NCBI RefSeq assembly: GCF_900112315.1
Contig: NZ_FOLL01000001.1
Span: forward strand, 186,001-250,000
Source: Parapedobacter composti
GTDB taxonomy: Bacteria > Bacteroidota > Bacteroidia > Sphingobacteriales > Sphingobacteriaceae
Length of the DNA: 64,000 bases
Direction of reading: 5' to 3'
Numbering within the stretch: position 1 is the first letter of the stretch; the number at the start of each line of letters is the position of its first letter. The translations under genes were made by a program, and so were the position numbers. The notes below the pieces were generated by a model, which did no database searches, had not been told where the DNA came from, and worked only from the letters and a program-made list of their open reading frames with translations. Below, piece by piece: positions 36,660-46,054 of this stretch.

Positions 36660-39137
36660 ATGCGTGTAGTTTGTTTATTGTGCTTCGTATGGACATGTTG
36701 TGAAGTATCTTTCGCCCAGCCAGGGTTTGGCCAAGCCGGACGTATCAACGGCGATTGGCTGTTTACCTTGGGTGATGTCGCCAACGGTCCGGCAGCCGAT
36801 TTGGACGATCGGTCATGGCAACGGATACAACTGCCCCACGACTGGAGCGTCAAAGGGCACCTGAGCCCAACGTTGGCCAGCGCAACAGGCTATCTGCCGG
36901 GCGGGATTGGCTGGTACCGGAAAAAGGTTATTGTTCCGTTGGAAAAACAGGGCGATCGGGTATACCTGTACTTTGAAGGGGTGTACAACCGCAGCGAAGT
37001 GTTTATTAACGGTCATTCGTTGGGTTACCGGCCCAACGGCTATATCTCCTTTATGTATGACGCTACGCCTTATATCCGGTATGGAACGGAAAACACGATA
37101 GCTGTGCGGGTAGACCATAGCCAGCACGCCGATTCGCGCTGGTATACTGGGTCGGGCATTTACCGAGACGTGTGGCTGGTAACGGCTCCTCAAGTGCACT
37201 TAGCGCAGTGGGGCGTGTATGCCTATCCTGAGCTGTCGAAAGACCGCGGTGTCTTGCATGTGGAAGTAAACCTGGAAAACCATACGGATAATGCTGCAGC
37301 GGTTTCGGTCATCAACGAGCTGGTAGGGCCGGATGGCCAGGTAGTGGCTAAAAAAACCAACCATGCCCGTATACGTGCGGGTGGTGGAGACAAATTACAA
37401 TTGGCACTGCATGTAAAGAACCCGCAGTTGTGGGGCCTTGACCATCCGGTGCTCTATCAGCTTCGGACTACTGTCCTGCAGGATGGCAGGGAGATTGACC
37501 GCAACCTCATCCGGACGGGCTTCCGGACCTTCACCTTTGATCCGGATAAAGGGTTCGCCCTTAACGGGGAATGGATGAAGGTAAAGGGAGTGTGCCTTCA
37601 CCATGACTCCGGGGTGCTGGGAGCGGAGGTCTATCCGGAAGTCTGGCGGCGCCGGCTGCTGACGTTAAAGGAACTGGGATGTAATGCCATCCGCACGAGC
37701 CATAACCCTCAGGCTCCCGGGCTTTACGCGCTCTGTGACGAACTGGGCCTGTTGGTGCTCAACGAGGCCTTTGATGAGTGGGAGTTCCCGAAGCGCAAAT
37801 GGCTGGAAGGCTGGAATGTCGGTACGCCGGGGTTTCAGGGAAGCTTTGACTTTTTTGAGGAATGGGGAGAGCGGGATCTGGCCGATATGGTCAGGCGTGA
37901 CCGCAATCACCTCTCCATATTTGCGTGGAGCATCGGCAATGAGGTTGATTACCCCAACGACCCGTATTCGCACCCGGTACTGGACGGAAGCCGTGAAGGC
38001 GGCTTTACCCAGCCGATCTTCGGCGGCTATAAACCGGATGCGCCGGATGCCATGCGCTTGGGAGGCATCGCCAAGCGGCTGGCCGCGGTCGTGAAGCAGT
38101 ATGACAAAAGCCGTCCCGTTACCGCCGGACTGGCCGGCGTGGCTATGTCTAACGAGACGGAGTATCCCGCTGCGCTGGACATCACAGGATATAATTATAC
38201 CGAAAGCCGCTACCAGCAAGATCATGAACGGTACCCGGACCGGGTCATTTACGGCAGCGAAAACCGGCATGACCTGGCCGCGTGGAAGGCGGTCCGTGAT
38301 AATGAGCATATCTTCGGGCAGTTTCTTTGGACCGGCATCGACTATCTCGGCGAATCGGGCAGATGGCCATCCCGTGGTTTTTACTCCGGCCTGCTGGATT
38401 TCGGTGGCTTTGTCAAGCCACGGGGCCGTTTTCGTCAGGCCCTATGGTCTGACAGACCTGTGGCTTATCTGGGCACCTATCCCACGCCCGGCAAAGGAAG
38501 TGCAGCGGGCAATCAGGACGTCTGGTCCGCCCTTGAGGCTGAACAGCGCGGCCGCCGCGAGGAGCGCGTGCCTTCAATGGATGCCTGGCCGGTCTGGAAC
38601 TATCAGGAAGAGCAGTCCATCCGCGTGGTCTGTTATACCAATGTGGCCCAGGCCCGGCTGGAGCTGAACGGAAATCCGGTCGGGGAGGTCAAGTCCTATA
38701 ACGATGAACACGGCATTATCCACTGGGACATCCCTTATCGTCCCGGAAAACTTGAAGTCATCGGCATGGACACCGACGGCAGGGAAACGTGCCGCTACAG
38801 TATCCAGACATCCAGGCGTCCGCATGCGCTGCGCATTGTCTCAGCGGAAAGGAGTGAGGATAGTACGGGCGTCGCGCAGGTTACCGTGCAAGTGGTCGAT
38901 GAAGAGGGGGTTCCGGTAATGCTGGCAGACGATGAGGTAACCTGTGAAGTGGCCGGCCCCGCACGGTTGCTGGGGCTGGAAGCGGGCAACAATACTGATA
39001 TGTCCGATTACACGGACAACAGGCACCGTGTATATCGTGGGAAGCTGATCGCTTATATTCAGATGACCGGGACGGATGAACCTGTGCGTGTGCGTTTCAA
39101 ATCACCCTGGCTTGAGTCCTGTTCATTATCTTTGTAA
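36660..39137 (+). CDS. GH2 beta-galactosidase family enzyme
   Basis: An 825-residue exported enzyme (signal cleavage near SFAQP). It has the GH2 sugar-binding domain, immunoglobulin-like domain, TIM barrel, then DUF4982-like (WPVWNYQEEQSIRV) and bacterial Ig-like C-terminal domains. The acid/base is Glu428 in WSIGNEVDY and the nucleophile Glu534 in YGSENRHD. Likely a beta-galactosidase that trims exposed galactose after arabinose removal; related GH2 enzymes also act on other beta-linked sugars. It overlaps no neighbour but sits 2 bases from GH16 and 23 from the next gene. Confidence 0.9.
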   Translation: MRVVCLLCFVWTCCEVSFAQPGFGQAGRINGDWLFTLGDVANGPAADLDDRSWQRIQLPHDWSVKGHLSPTLASATGYLPGGIGWYRKKVIVPLEKQGDRVYLYFEGVYNRSEVFINGHSLGYRPNGYISFMYDATPYIRYGTENTIAVRVDHSQHADSRWYTGSGIYRDVWLVTAPQVHLAQWGVYAYPELSKDRGVLHVEVNLENHTDNAAAVSVINELVGPDGQVVAKKTNHARIRAGGGDKLQLALHVKNPQLWGLDHPVLYQLRTTVLQDGREIDRNLIRTGFRTFTFDPDKGFALNGEWMKVKGVCLHHDSGVLGAEVYPEVWRRRLLTLKELGCNAIRTSHNPQAPGLYALCDELGLLVLNEAFDEWEFPKRKWLEGWNVGTPGFQGSFDFFEEWGERDLADMVRRDRNHLSIFAWSIGNEVDYPNDPYSHPVLDGSREGGFTQPIFGGYKPDAPDAMRLGGIAKRLAAVVKQYDKSRPVTAGLAGVAMSNETEYPAALDITGYNYTESRYQQDHERYPDRVIYGSENRHDLAAWKAVRDNEHIFGQFLWTGIDYLGESGRWPSRGFYSGLLDFGGFVKPRGRFRQALWSDRPVAYLGTYPTPGKGSAAGNQDVWSALEAEQRGRREERVPSMDAWPVWNYQEEQSIRVVCYTNVAQARLELNGNPVGEVKSYNDEHGIIHWDIPYRPGKLEVIGMDTDGRETCRYSIQTSRRPHALRIVSAERSEDSTGVAQVTVQVVDEEGVPVMLADDEVTCEVAGPARLLGLEAGNNTDMSDYTDNRHRVYRGKLIAYIQMTGTDEPVRVRFKSPWLESCSLSL
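39127..39134 (+). promoter_or_regulatory. Putative internal -7 element before the GH43-GH43-GH127 gene
   Basis: TATCTTTG matches TAnnTTTG exactly and lies in the last codons of the GH2 gene, 26 bases before the next ATG (39161). No -33 partner at proper distance is obvious, so it may be chance. Confidence 0.25.
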
Positions 39138-39160
39138 GACGATCTGCGAAATGACCGGCT

Positions 39161-42100
39161 ATGAAACTACTTATTAAGATATTCTTTTTATGTCTTCTGT
39201 TCCTGTCGTTGGTTTTTACGCGTGGTGTGACGCAGACTGGGCAACCACACTATTCCGCTTACCTTTTTGCTTACTTTACCGGCAATAGCGGAGATGAAGA
39301 AGCCGTGCGCTTTGCGATCAGCCGCGATGGTTTCAATTACCGTGCGCTGAATGCGAACCAGCCGGTGCTGGACCCCAAGGCCATCAGCAGTACCGGAGGC
39401 GTGCGCGATCCCCATATTCTCCGGGGTGAGGATGGCAAGACGTTTTACATGGTGTTGACTGATATGGTGTCTGCCAGAGGGTGGAGTTCCAACCGTGCGC
39501 TGGTATTGCTGAAGTCCGGTAACCTGATTGATTGGGAATCTACCGTAGTGAACATCCAGGAAACCTATCCGGGGCAGGAAGACCTGCTGCGGGTCTGGGC
39601 GCCCCAGACGATTTTTGAAGCGGAGGCGGGAAAGTACATGGTATATTGGTCGATGAAACATGGGGACGGGCCGGATATCATCTATTATGCGTATGCAAAT
39701 GCGGATTTTACAGGCTTTGAGGACACTCCCAAGCCATTATTCCTGCCGGAGAATCGGCGCTCGTGCATTGACGGGGATATTGTGATCAAGGATGGCGTGT
39801 ACCACCTGTTCTATAAGACAGAGGGCCATGGAAATGGCATCAAGGTGGCCACGACCACCTCCTTGACGTCCGGTAACTGGACGGAGCAACCGGATTACAA
39901 GCAACAGACCACCGAGGCGGTTGAAGGATCCTGCACGTTCAGGCTGATTGACAGTGATACTTATATTCTAATGTACGATGTGTACATGAAAGGCCGGTAT
40001 CAGTTTACAAAGAGCACGGACCTGCAACACTTTGAGGTTATTGACCAGCAGGTATCCATGGATTTCAAGCCGCGTCACGGTACGGTGATTCCCATTACTG
40101 AGGAAGAGCTTCAGCGGCTCATGGAGCGATGGGGAACACCAACGACCCGGCGCAATCCCGTGCTCAAGGGCAGCTACGCCGACCCTGAAATCCTCTATTC
40201 CCGCAAAACGGAAAAGTTCTATATCTATCCCACCAGTGACGGTTTTGATCATTGGGGCGGTTACTACTTCAAGGCATTTTCATCAACCGACCTGGTCAAC
40301 TGGAAGGACGAGGGAGTCATCCTCGATCTGAAAAAGGATGTGCCATGGGCGGGACGGAATGCGTGGGCGCCATGCATTGAAGAAAAGGAGATTGACGGCG
40401 TTTACCGCTATTTCTATTACTTCACGGGTGCCCAGAAAATCGGCGTGGCTGTGGCGGATAGTCCTACCGGCCCCTTCCGGGACACGGGCAAGCCGTTGAT
40501 CGATTTCAAACCCGCAGGGGTAGAGGGCGGCCAGGAAATTGACCCGGATGTATTTACGGATCCTGTAAGTGGAAAAAGCTTCCTTTATTGGGGTAATGGG
40601 TACCTGGCGGTGGCGGAGCTCAATGAAGATATGGTTTCCATCAAGCGGGAAACCATCCGGGTGATTACCCCTGACCGCACATACCGCGAAGGCGCGTATG
40701 TAATTTTCCGGAACGGGACTTATTATTTCCTTTGGTCGGAAGATGATACCCGCAGTCCTGATTACCGGGTACGGTATGGGACTTCCGATTCACCGCTTGG
40801 GCCGATCCAGGTACCTGCGGACAACCTCATATTGGCCAAGGATACCGCGCGCGGCATCTACGGCACTGGACACAACTCGGTGCTCCAGCTCCCGGGAATC
40901 GATGAGTGGTATATCGTGTATCACCGATTCCGTTATCCTGACGGCATTCACATGGGGGATGCTGCGGGTTACAATCGCGAGGTATGCATGGACAGATTGG
41001 CTTTTGACGCGGAAGGGCGTATTCTGCCGGTCAACCCCTCGCATGAAGGCGTACAGCTGCCACACAATATGGACGGAAATGCAGCCCGTCTTTTCCCGCT
41101 GAGGGATGTGCGTTTGCTGGACGGACCGTTCAAGCAGGCGCAGGACCGCAACCGGGAATACCTGATGGCGTTGGATATGGATCGCCTGCTGGCACCCTTC
41201 CTGCGGGAAGCGGGGCTTCAACCAAAGGCGGCAAGCTACGGGAACTGGGAAAACAGTGGCCTCGATGGGCATATCGGGGGCCATTACCTCACAGCGCTGT
41301 CATTGATGTATGCTGCAAGCGGGGACAGCACGGTCAAACGGAGGCTGGACTATATGATTGCCGAACTGAAGCGCTGCCAGGATCACGCGGGAACGGGCTA
41401 CATAGGCGGCGTGCCGGGAGGCGCGGCCCTTTGGGAGGAGATCCGCGGCGGGAAGATCGAGGCCGGCGCGTTTGACCTGAATAAAAAGTGGGTTCCCTTA
41501 TACAACATCCATAAGACCTTTGCCGGACTCCGGGACGCCTACCTCATCGGTGGCTGTGCCGAGGCCAGGAGCATGCTGGTCGGGCTGAGCGACTGGATGC
41601 TGGAGCTGACCGGGGGGCTTTCAGACGCCCAGGTGCAGGATATGCTCCGCAGTGAGCACGGCGGGTTGAATGAGGTGTTTGCTGACGTTGCGGCCATTAC
41701 CGGCGATGACCGTTACCTGCAATTGGCGAAGCGTTTCTCGCATAGGACTATCCTGGATCCTTTGCTGAAAGGACAGGACCGGTTGACGGGCTTGCATGCA
41801 AACACGCAAATCCCGAAGGTGATCGGCTATAATCGGATAGCCGATATAGAGGGGAATCCCGGCTGGCACGATGCGGCCAGGTTTTTCTGGGAAACCGTGG
41901 TGGGAAACCGTTCCGTAGTGATCGGCGGCAACAGCGCACACGAACACTTCCATCCGGCCAACGACTTCTCGCGGATGATCCGGAGTGTGGAAGGGCCGGA
42001 AACCTGCAACACTTACAATATGCTGAAACTGACCGAACAACTCTTCCAGTCCGCGCCGGATGTCCGGTATGCCGATTACTATGAGCGCGCACTGTATAAC

Positions 42101-43378
42101 CATATCCTTTCTACGCAGCATCCTGAAACCGGCGGATTGGTTTATTTCACGCCCATGCGCCCCGGTCATTACCGCGTCTATTCCCAGCCCCATACCAGCT
42201 TCTGGTGCTGCGTGGGATCGGGCATGGAAAACCATGGTAAGTATGGGCAGTTCATTTACGCCCATAAGGACGAGAACCTGTACGTGAACCTGTTTATTGC
42301 CTCCCGCCTGGACTGGAAGGAAAAAAGAGTGGAGCTGGTGCAGCAGACACGCTTCCCGGACCAGGCCGGAACGGTGATAACCGTCACTCCGGAGCAATCG
42401 ACCACATTTACGCTGCAGCTGCGTTACCCCGGCTGGGTGCCGGAAGGTGAGTTGGAAATTTCGGTCAACGGCAAGCCTTATCCGGTATCACAGCGCCCCG
42501 GCACGTTTGTGCCCATCCGGCGGGAATGGCAGACCGGAGACCGGGTTGAGGTGTCCTTCGCGATGCATACAGCCGTGGAGCAGCTGCCGGATTCGTCCAA
42601 TTACTATGCGTTCCGGTATGGACCGATCGTACTGGCGGCCAGGACAGATACAACTTCGATGGACGGCTTGTTTGCTGATGATAGCCGCGGAGGCCATATC
42701 GCCCACGGCCCCCAGGTGCCGCTGCGGGACATTCCGGTGGTTGTTGGGCGACCGGAGACGCTGACCGCTTCCCTGCGTCCGGTTAAGGGGAAACCGTTAC
42801 ATTTTACGATGAACCGCGTATACGCACCCTCGTTCCGCGGTAAAATGGAGTTGATGCCGTTCTTCCGGTTGCATGATTCGCGATATATCCTGTATTGGCC
42901 GCAAGCCACGCGGGAGGAGGTGACCGCGCTGCAGCGGCGCATGGAAGCGGAAGAAAGGGAAAGCCGTGTACTGGAGGAAAGGACCGTGGATCATGTATAC
43001 GCCGGGCAGCAACAAACGGAGTCGGACCATGCAGTCGCTTTTGAAGCATCCGTCACCGGCCAGTATGAGGGTATGCAGTGGCGGGAGGCAAAGGGTTGGT
43101 TCAGTTACCGGTTCATCAACCCGGAAGGGACGGCCAGGGCGCTTTTTATCCGTTACCTGAACATGGATCGTCCCAGCGCCTTTGATGTGCTGGTCAACGG
43201 ACAGGTGCTGACAACAATCCGCCTGGACGGGCGGGACGGCGGCAACGATCCGCTCTGCGCGACATATCCCTTGCCAGATGAGCTTACCGATAATGGCCAG
43301 CTGACGGTTGAGTTCCGCGCCCATGATGGCTCGTATACCGCACGGCTCACAGAGGTGCGGATACTACGTGAATTTTAG
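39161..43378 (+). CDS. Three-enzyme fusion: GH43 + GH43 + GH127/GH146 beta-L-arabinofuranosidase
   Basis: A 1405-residue exported protein. Residues about 28-325 are a GH43 propeller (Asp83 in VRDPHIL, Asp in CIDGDIV, Glu in AVEGSC). Residues about 331-630 are a second, different GH43 (Asp in YADPEI, Asp in EIDPDVF, Glu in YREGAYV). Residues about 640-1250 are a GH127/146 (DUF1680) domain with the zinc and catalytic set: Glu928 in HEHF, Glu947 and Cys949 in GPETCNTYN, Cys1016-Cys1017 in SFWCCVGSG. A C-terminal sandwich follows. All three sites look intact. It could remove several arabinose or galactose substituents in sequence. Fusion by assembly error is unlikely, as the frame and linkers are clean. 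Confidence 0.88.
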   Translation: MKLLIKIFFLCLLFLSLVFTRGVTQTGQPHYSAYLFAYFTGNSGDEEAVRFAISRDGFNYRALNANQPVLDPKAISSTGGVRDPHILRGEDGKTFYMVLTDMVSARGWSSNRALVLLKSGNLIDWESTVVNIQETYPGQEDLLRVWAPQTIFEAEAGKYMVYWSMKHGDGPDIIYYAYANADFTGFEDTPKPLFLPENRRSCIDGDIVIKDGVYHLFYKTEGHGNGIKVATTTSLTSGNWTEQPDYKQQTTEAVEGSCTFRLIDSDTYILMYDVYMKGRYQFTKSTDLQHFEVIDQQVSMDFKPRHGTVIPITEEELQRLMERWGTPTTRRNPVLKGSYADPEILYSRKTEKFYIYPTSDGFDHWGGYYFKAFSSTDLVNWKDEGVILDLKKDVPWAGRNAWAPCIEEKEIDGVYRYFYYFTGAQKIGVAVADSPTGPFRDTGKPLIDFKPAGVEGGQEIDPDVFTDPVSGKSFLYWGNGYLAVAELNEDMVSIKRETIRVITPDRTYREGAYVIFRNGTYYFLWSEDDTRSPDYRVRYGTSDSPLGPIQVPADNLILAKDTARGIYGTGHNSVLQLPGIDEWYIVYHRFRYPDGIHMGDAAGYNREVCMDRLAFDAEGRILPVNPSHEGVQLPHNMDGNAARLFPLRDVRLLDGPFKQAQDRNREYLMALDMDRLLAPFLREAGLQPKAASYGNWENSGLDGHIGGHYLTALSLMYAASGDSTVKRRLDYMIAELKRCQDHAGTGYIGGVPGGAALWEEIRGGKIEAGAFDLNKKWVPLYNIHKTFAGLRDAYLIGGCAEARSMLVGLSDWMLELTGGLSDAQVQDMLRSEHGGLNEVFADVAAITGDDRYLQLAKRFSHRTILDPLLKGQDRLTGLHANTQIPKVIGYNRIADIEGNPGWHDAARFFWETVVGNRSVVIGGNSAHEHFHPANDFSRMIRSVEGPETCNTYNMLKLTEQLFQSAPDVRYADYYERALYNHILSTQHPETGGLVYFTPMRPGHYRVYSQPHTSFWCCVGSGMENHGKYGQFIYAHKDENLYVNLFIASRLDWKEKRVELVQQTRFPDQAGTVITVTPEQSTTFTLQLRYPGWVPEGELEISVNGKPYPVSQRPGTFVPIRREWQTGDRVEVSFAMHTAVEQLPDSSNYYAFRYGPIVLAARTDTTSMDGLFADDSRGGHIAHGPQVPLRDIPVVVGRPETLTASLRPVKGKPLHFTMNRVYAPSFRGKMELMPFFRLHDSRYILYWPQATREEVTALQRRMEAEERESRVLEERTVDHVYAGQQQTESDHAVAFEASVTGQYEGMQWREAKGWFSYRFINPEGTARALFIRYLNMDRPSAFDVLVNGQVLTTIRLDGRDGGNDPLCATYPLPDELTDNGQLTVEFRAHDGSYTARLTEVRILREF

Positions 43379-43420
43379 TATCTTGGGCGGGAAATACCGA
43401 TTATCGAAAACTGTAGTACA

Positions 43421-44725
43421 ATGAAAACCACCAGAAGAAAATTTCTAGGCACAATGACAACGTTGGCAGCGAGTGTGAGCGCCGCCTCAGCATTCCCAGG
43501 AGCCTTTACCATTGGCAGTCGCAAACAGGACGCTGTACGGGTTGGGGTGATCGGCGTGAACGGCATGGGGTGGGCCAACCTCAATTCCATGCTGAAAGTA
43601 CCGGGCGTGCGGTGCACGGCGCTGTGCGACGTGGATGCCAATGTGCTGAATAACCGGGCGGAGGAGCTGCGGAGGCGTGGTATTACCCCAAAGTTGTACA
43701 GCCGGCATGAAGATTTGCTGGCCGATGCGGAGGTAGACGCGGTTATCGTTGCTACGCCCGATCATTGGCATTGCCTGCACATGATCGATGCCTGTGCGGC
43801 GGGGAAAGATGTGTATGTGGAAAAGCCACTTGGCAATTCCATTGCCGAATGCAACGCCATGGTGACGGCAGCTGCCCGATACGGCAGAGCGGTGCAGGTA
43901 GGGCAGTGGCAGCGCAGCCAGCAGCATTTCCGCGACGCGATGGATTTCGTGCACTCCGGAAAACTGGGTAAGATAAGGCTGGTCAAGGCATGGGCCTATC
44001 AGGGATGGATGAAGAGCATCCCAGTGAAACCGGACGGACCGGCCCCTGATGGCGTAGATTATATGCGTTGGCTTGGCCCTGCGCGCACGCGTCCCTTCAA
44101 TCCCAACCGGTTCCATTTTGAGTTCCGCTGGTTCTGGGATTATGCCGGCGGCTTGATGACCGACTGGGGCGTGCACATGCTCGACTTTGCACTGATGGGT
44201 ATGAAGGCCACTACGCCGAAATCGGTGATGGCCATCGGGGGCAAATTTGCTTATCCGGACGACGCGGCTGAGACGCCGGATACCTTGACCACGGTCTATG
44301 AATTTGACGATTTTACCGTGCAGTGGGAACATGCCAACGGCATAGATGGAGGCCCGTATGGACGCAACCACGGCGTAGCTTTTATCGGCAACTACGGTAC
44401 TTTGGTATTGGACAGGCGTGGCTGGGAGGTGATTCCTGAAGGTGACCGGATGCAGGCCGTACCGTTCCGCAAAAGCGAGGATAACGGACTGGACAAACAT
44501 ACCGCCAACTTTATCGATGTTGTGCGTTCACGGAAGCTGGAAGCATTGCATGCACCGGTAACGGCCGGAGCACATATTGCTGTGTTCGCGCAGATGGGAA
44601 ACATCGCGTACCGCACGGGGGAAAAAATCTTCTGGAATGAACAGCGAGGACGGTTTACCAGCAGGGCGGCCAACAGGCTGCTGGCAGCCGAATACCATAA
44701 CGGCTATAAAATTCCGCCCCTTTAA
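43421..44725 (+). CDS. Tat-exported Gfo/Idh/MocA family oxidoreductase
   Basis: A 434-residue protein with a twin-arginine signal (TTRRKFLGTM), so exported folded with its cofactor. The Rossmann loop (VGVIGVNGMGWAN) and the EKP motif (VYVEKPLGNS) are intact, and AGGLMTDWGVHMLDFAL supplies the catalytic His region. Family members include exported sugar oxidoreductases and the NAD-dependent GH109 glycosidases, which bind NAD tightly and recycle it. In an enzyme locus, an oxidative or NAD-assisted glycoside cleavage role is plausible. It is 42 bases after the GH127 fusion and 82 before the DUF2264 gene. Confidence 0.85.
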   Translation: MKTTRRKFLGTMTTLAASVSAASAFPGAFTIGSRKQDAVRVGVIGVNGMGWANLNSMLKVPGVRCTALCDVDANVLNNRAEELRRRGITPKLYSRHEDLLADAEVDAVIVATPDHWHCLHMIDACAAGKDVYVEKPLGNSIAECNAMVTAAARYGRAVQVGQWQRSQQHFRDAMDFVHSGKLGKIRLVKAWAYQGWMKSIPVKPDGPAPDGVDYMRWLGPARTRPFNPNRFHFEFRWFWDYAGGLMTDWGVHMLDFALMGMKATTPKSVMAIGGKFAYPDDAAETPDTLTTVYEFDDFTVQWEHANGIDGGPYGRNHGVAFIGNYGTLVLDRRGWEVIPEGDRMQAVPFRKSEDNGLDKHTANFIDVVRSRKLEALHAPVTAGAHIAVFAQMGNIAYRTGEKIFWNEQRGRFTSRAANRLLAAEYHNGYKIPPL

Positions 44726-44807
44726 TGTACCGATTTGCCCCCGTATGGGCGGTGATGGTTGTATTAATTTTGCCGGTGAACGGTAGCATCTTAAAGAATA
44801 ATTGACC

Positions 44808-46037
44808 ATGATCAGATGGACGTATAGTAGTGTATACCTCATAATAGTGGCGCTGGGGGCGGTTTGTTTCCCGGCTCAGGGGCAGTTGCCCGACCGTGTG
44901 CAATGGCTGGCTCACTTGGATAGGCTGGCTCGGCCGGTCATCCAGCATTTGGCTGAAGACCGGCTGAAGGAGCGCATGACGGTGGATTTGGCCCCCCGTA
45001 TTGATAATTCTTCACACCGTACCAACGTGGCCTACCTCGAAGCGTTTGGACGTACGCTCTGCGGCATTGCGCCCTGGCTTCAACTGGAAGGCGGTACCGA
45101 CGCTGAGGTTGAACTGCGCAGGCAGTACCGCACATGGGTGCTTCGGGCGGTGCGCAATGCGGTGAATCCGCAAGCAGCGGACTATCTGCTGTGGAAAGGG
45201 GGGCAGCCGCTGGTAGATGCTTCGTTCTTTGCACTGGGCCTCATCCGCGCACCATGGGTTTGGGAACACCTTCCGGAAAGCGACCGGCAGCGCGTGGTAG
45301 AGGTGCTGCTGCAAACCCGTGACGTGGTGCCGGTATACAGCAACTGGATACTGTTTTCGGCGATGATAGAGGCTTTCTTCTGCCGCTTCGACCTGCCGTA
45401 CGATCCGGTTCGGATTGAATATGCGCTGCGCACATTTTCCCAGCATTGGTACACAGGGGACGGCATGTATGCAGATGGTATGGACTTCCGCATGGATTAC
45501 TACAATAGTTACGTAATCCAGCCATATATCCACGCCATATTGGCCGTGATGGAGGGGAAAGGTAAAAGATATGACTATGCATCGCGGAGCTTTGACCGCA
45601 TCAGTAGACGCTATGCGGAGCTGCAGGAACGTATGATAAACGCGGATGGCACATTCCCAGTGGTCGGCCGTTCTGTGGTATACCGCGGCGGGGCTTTCCA
45701 GCACCTGGCTGATATGGCGTTGCGGGGCAAGCTGCCGGAGTCGCTGCATCCCGCGCAAGTGCGGGGAGCGCTTACGGCTGTGTTGAATAAGACACTCGAA
45801 TCGCCGCAGACGTTTAATGAGGGTGGCTGGCTTACCATCGGCCTGTATGGGCGCCAGCCGGCCATGAGCGATTTTTACATTACCACGGGCAGCCTTTATT
45901 TGTGTACGACCATCCTCTTGCCGCTCGGCTTGCCCGAAACGGATGTGTTCTGGCGCGGGGAAAGCAGGCCCTGGACGGCGGTGATGGTATGGAGGGGTGA
46001 TAATGTGGAGGCTGACCATGCGCTGGATATCCGTTAA
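44808..46037 (+). CDS. DUF2264 protein, GH154-like (possible exo-beta-glucuronidase)
   Basis: Start set at the ATG at 44808 (MIRWTYSSVYLII), which gives a clean signal peptide; the TTG at 44802 is less likely. The 409-residue product is an alpha/alpha-barrel of the DUF2264 family, recognised from NVAYLEAFGRTLCGIAPWLQL, NWILFSAMIEAFFC and GDGMYADGMDFRMDYYNSYV. As I recall, a DUF2264 protein of Bacteroides founded GH154 as an exo-beta-glucuronidase acting on arabinogalactan proteins; whether this member shares the activity is unproven. It precedes the GH105-GH43 fusion by 17 bases, fitting work on uronic acid caps. Confidence 0.8.
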   Translation: MIRWTYSSVYLIIVALGAVCFPAQGQLPDRVQWLAHLDRLARPVIQHLAEDRLKERMTVDLAPRIDNSSHRTNVAYLEAFGRTLCGIAPWLQLEGGTDAEVELRRQYRTWVLRAVRNAVNPQAADYLLWKGGQPLVDASFFALGLIRAPWVWEHLPESDRQRVVEVLLQTRDVVPVYSNWILFSAMIEAFFCRFDLPYDPVRIEYALRTFSQHWYTGDGMYADGMDFRMDYYNSYVIQPYIHAILAVMEGKGKRYDYASRSFDRISRRYAELQERMINADGTFPVVGRSVVYRGGAFQHLADMALRGKLPESLHPAQVRGALTAVLNKTLESPQTFNEGGWLTIGLYGRQPAMSDFYITTGSLYLCTTILLPLGLPETDVFWRGESRPWTAVMVWRGDNVEADHALDIR

Positions 46038-46054
46038 CCAATACTGAACATGAT

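Noticed and set aside
43487..44500. 337-residue minus-strand frame opposite the Gfo/Idh/MocA gene
   Set aside because: Shadow of a well-supported gene; no signal, domain or regulatory context.
45012..46019. 335-residue minus-strand frame opposite the DUF2264 gene
   Set aside because: Antisense shadow without recognisable features.
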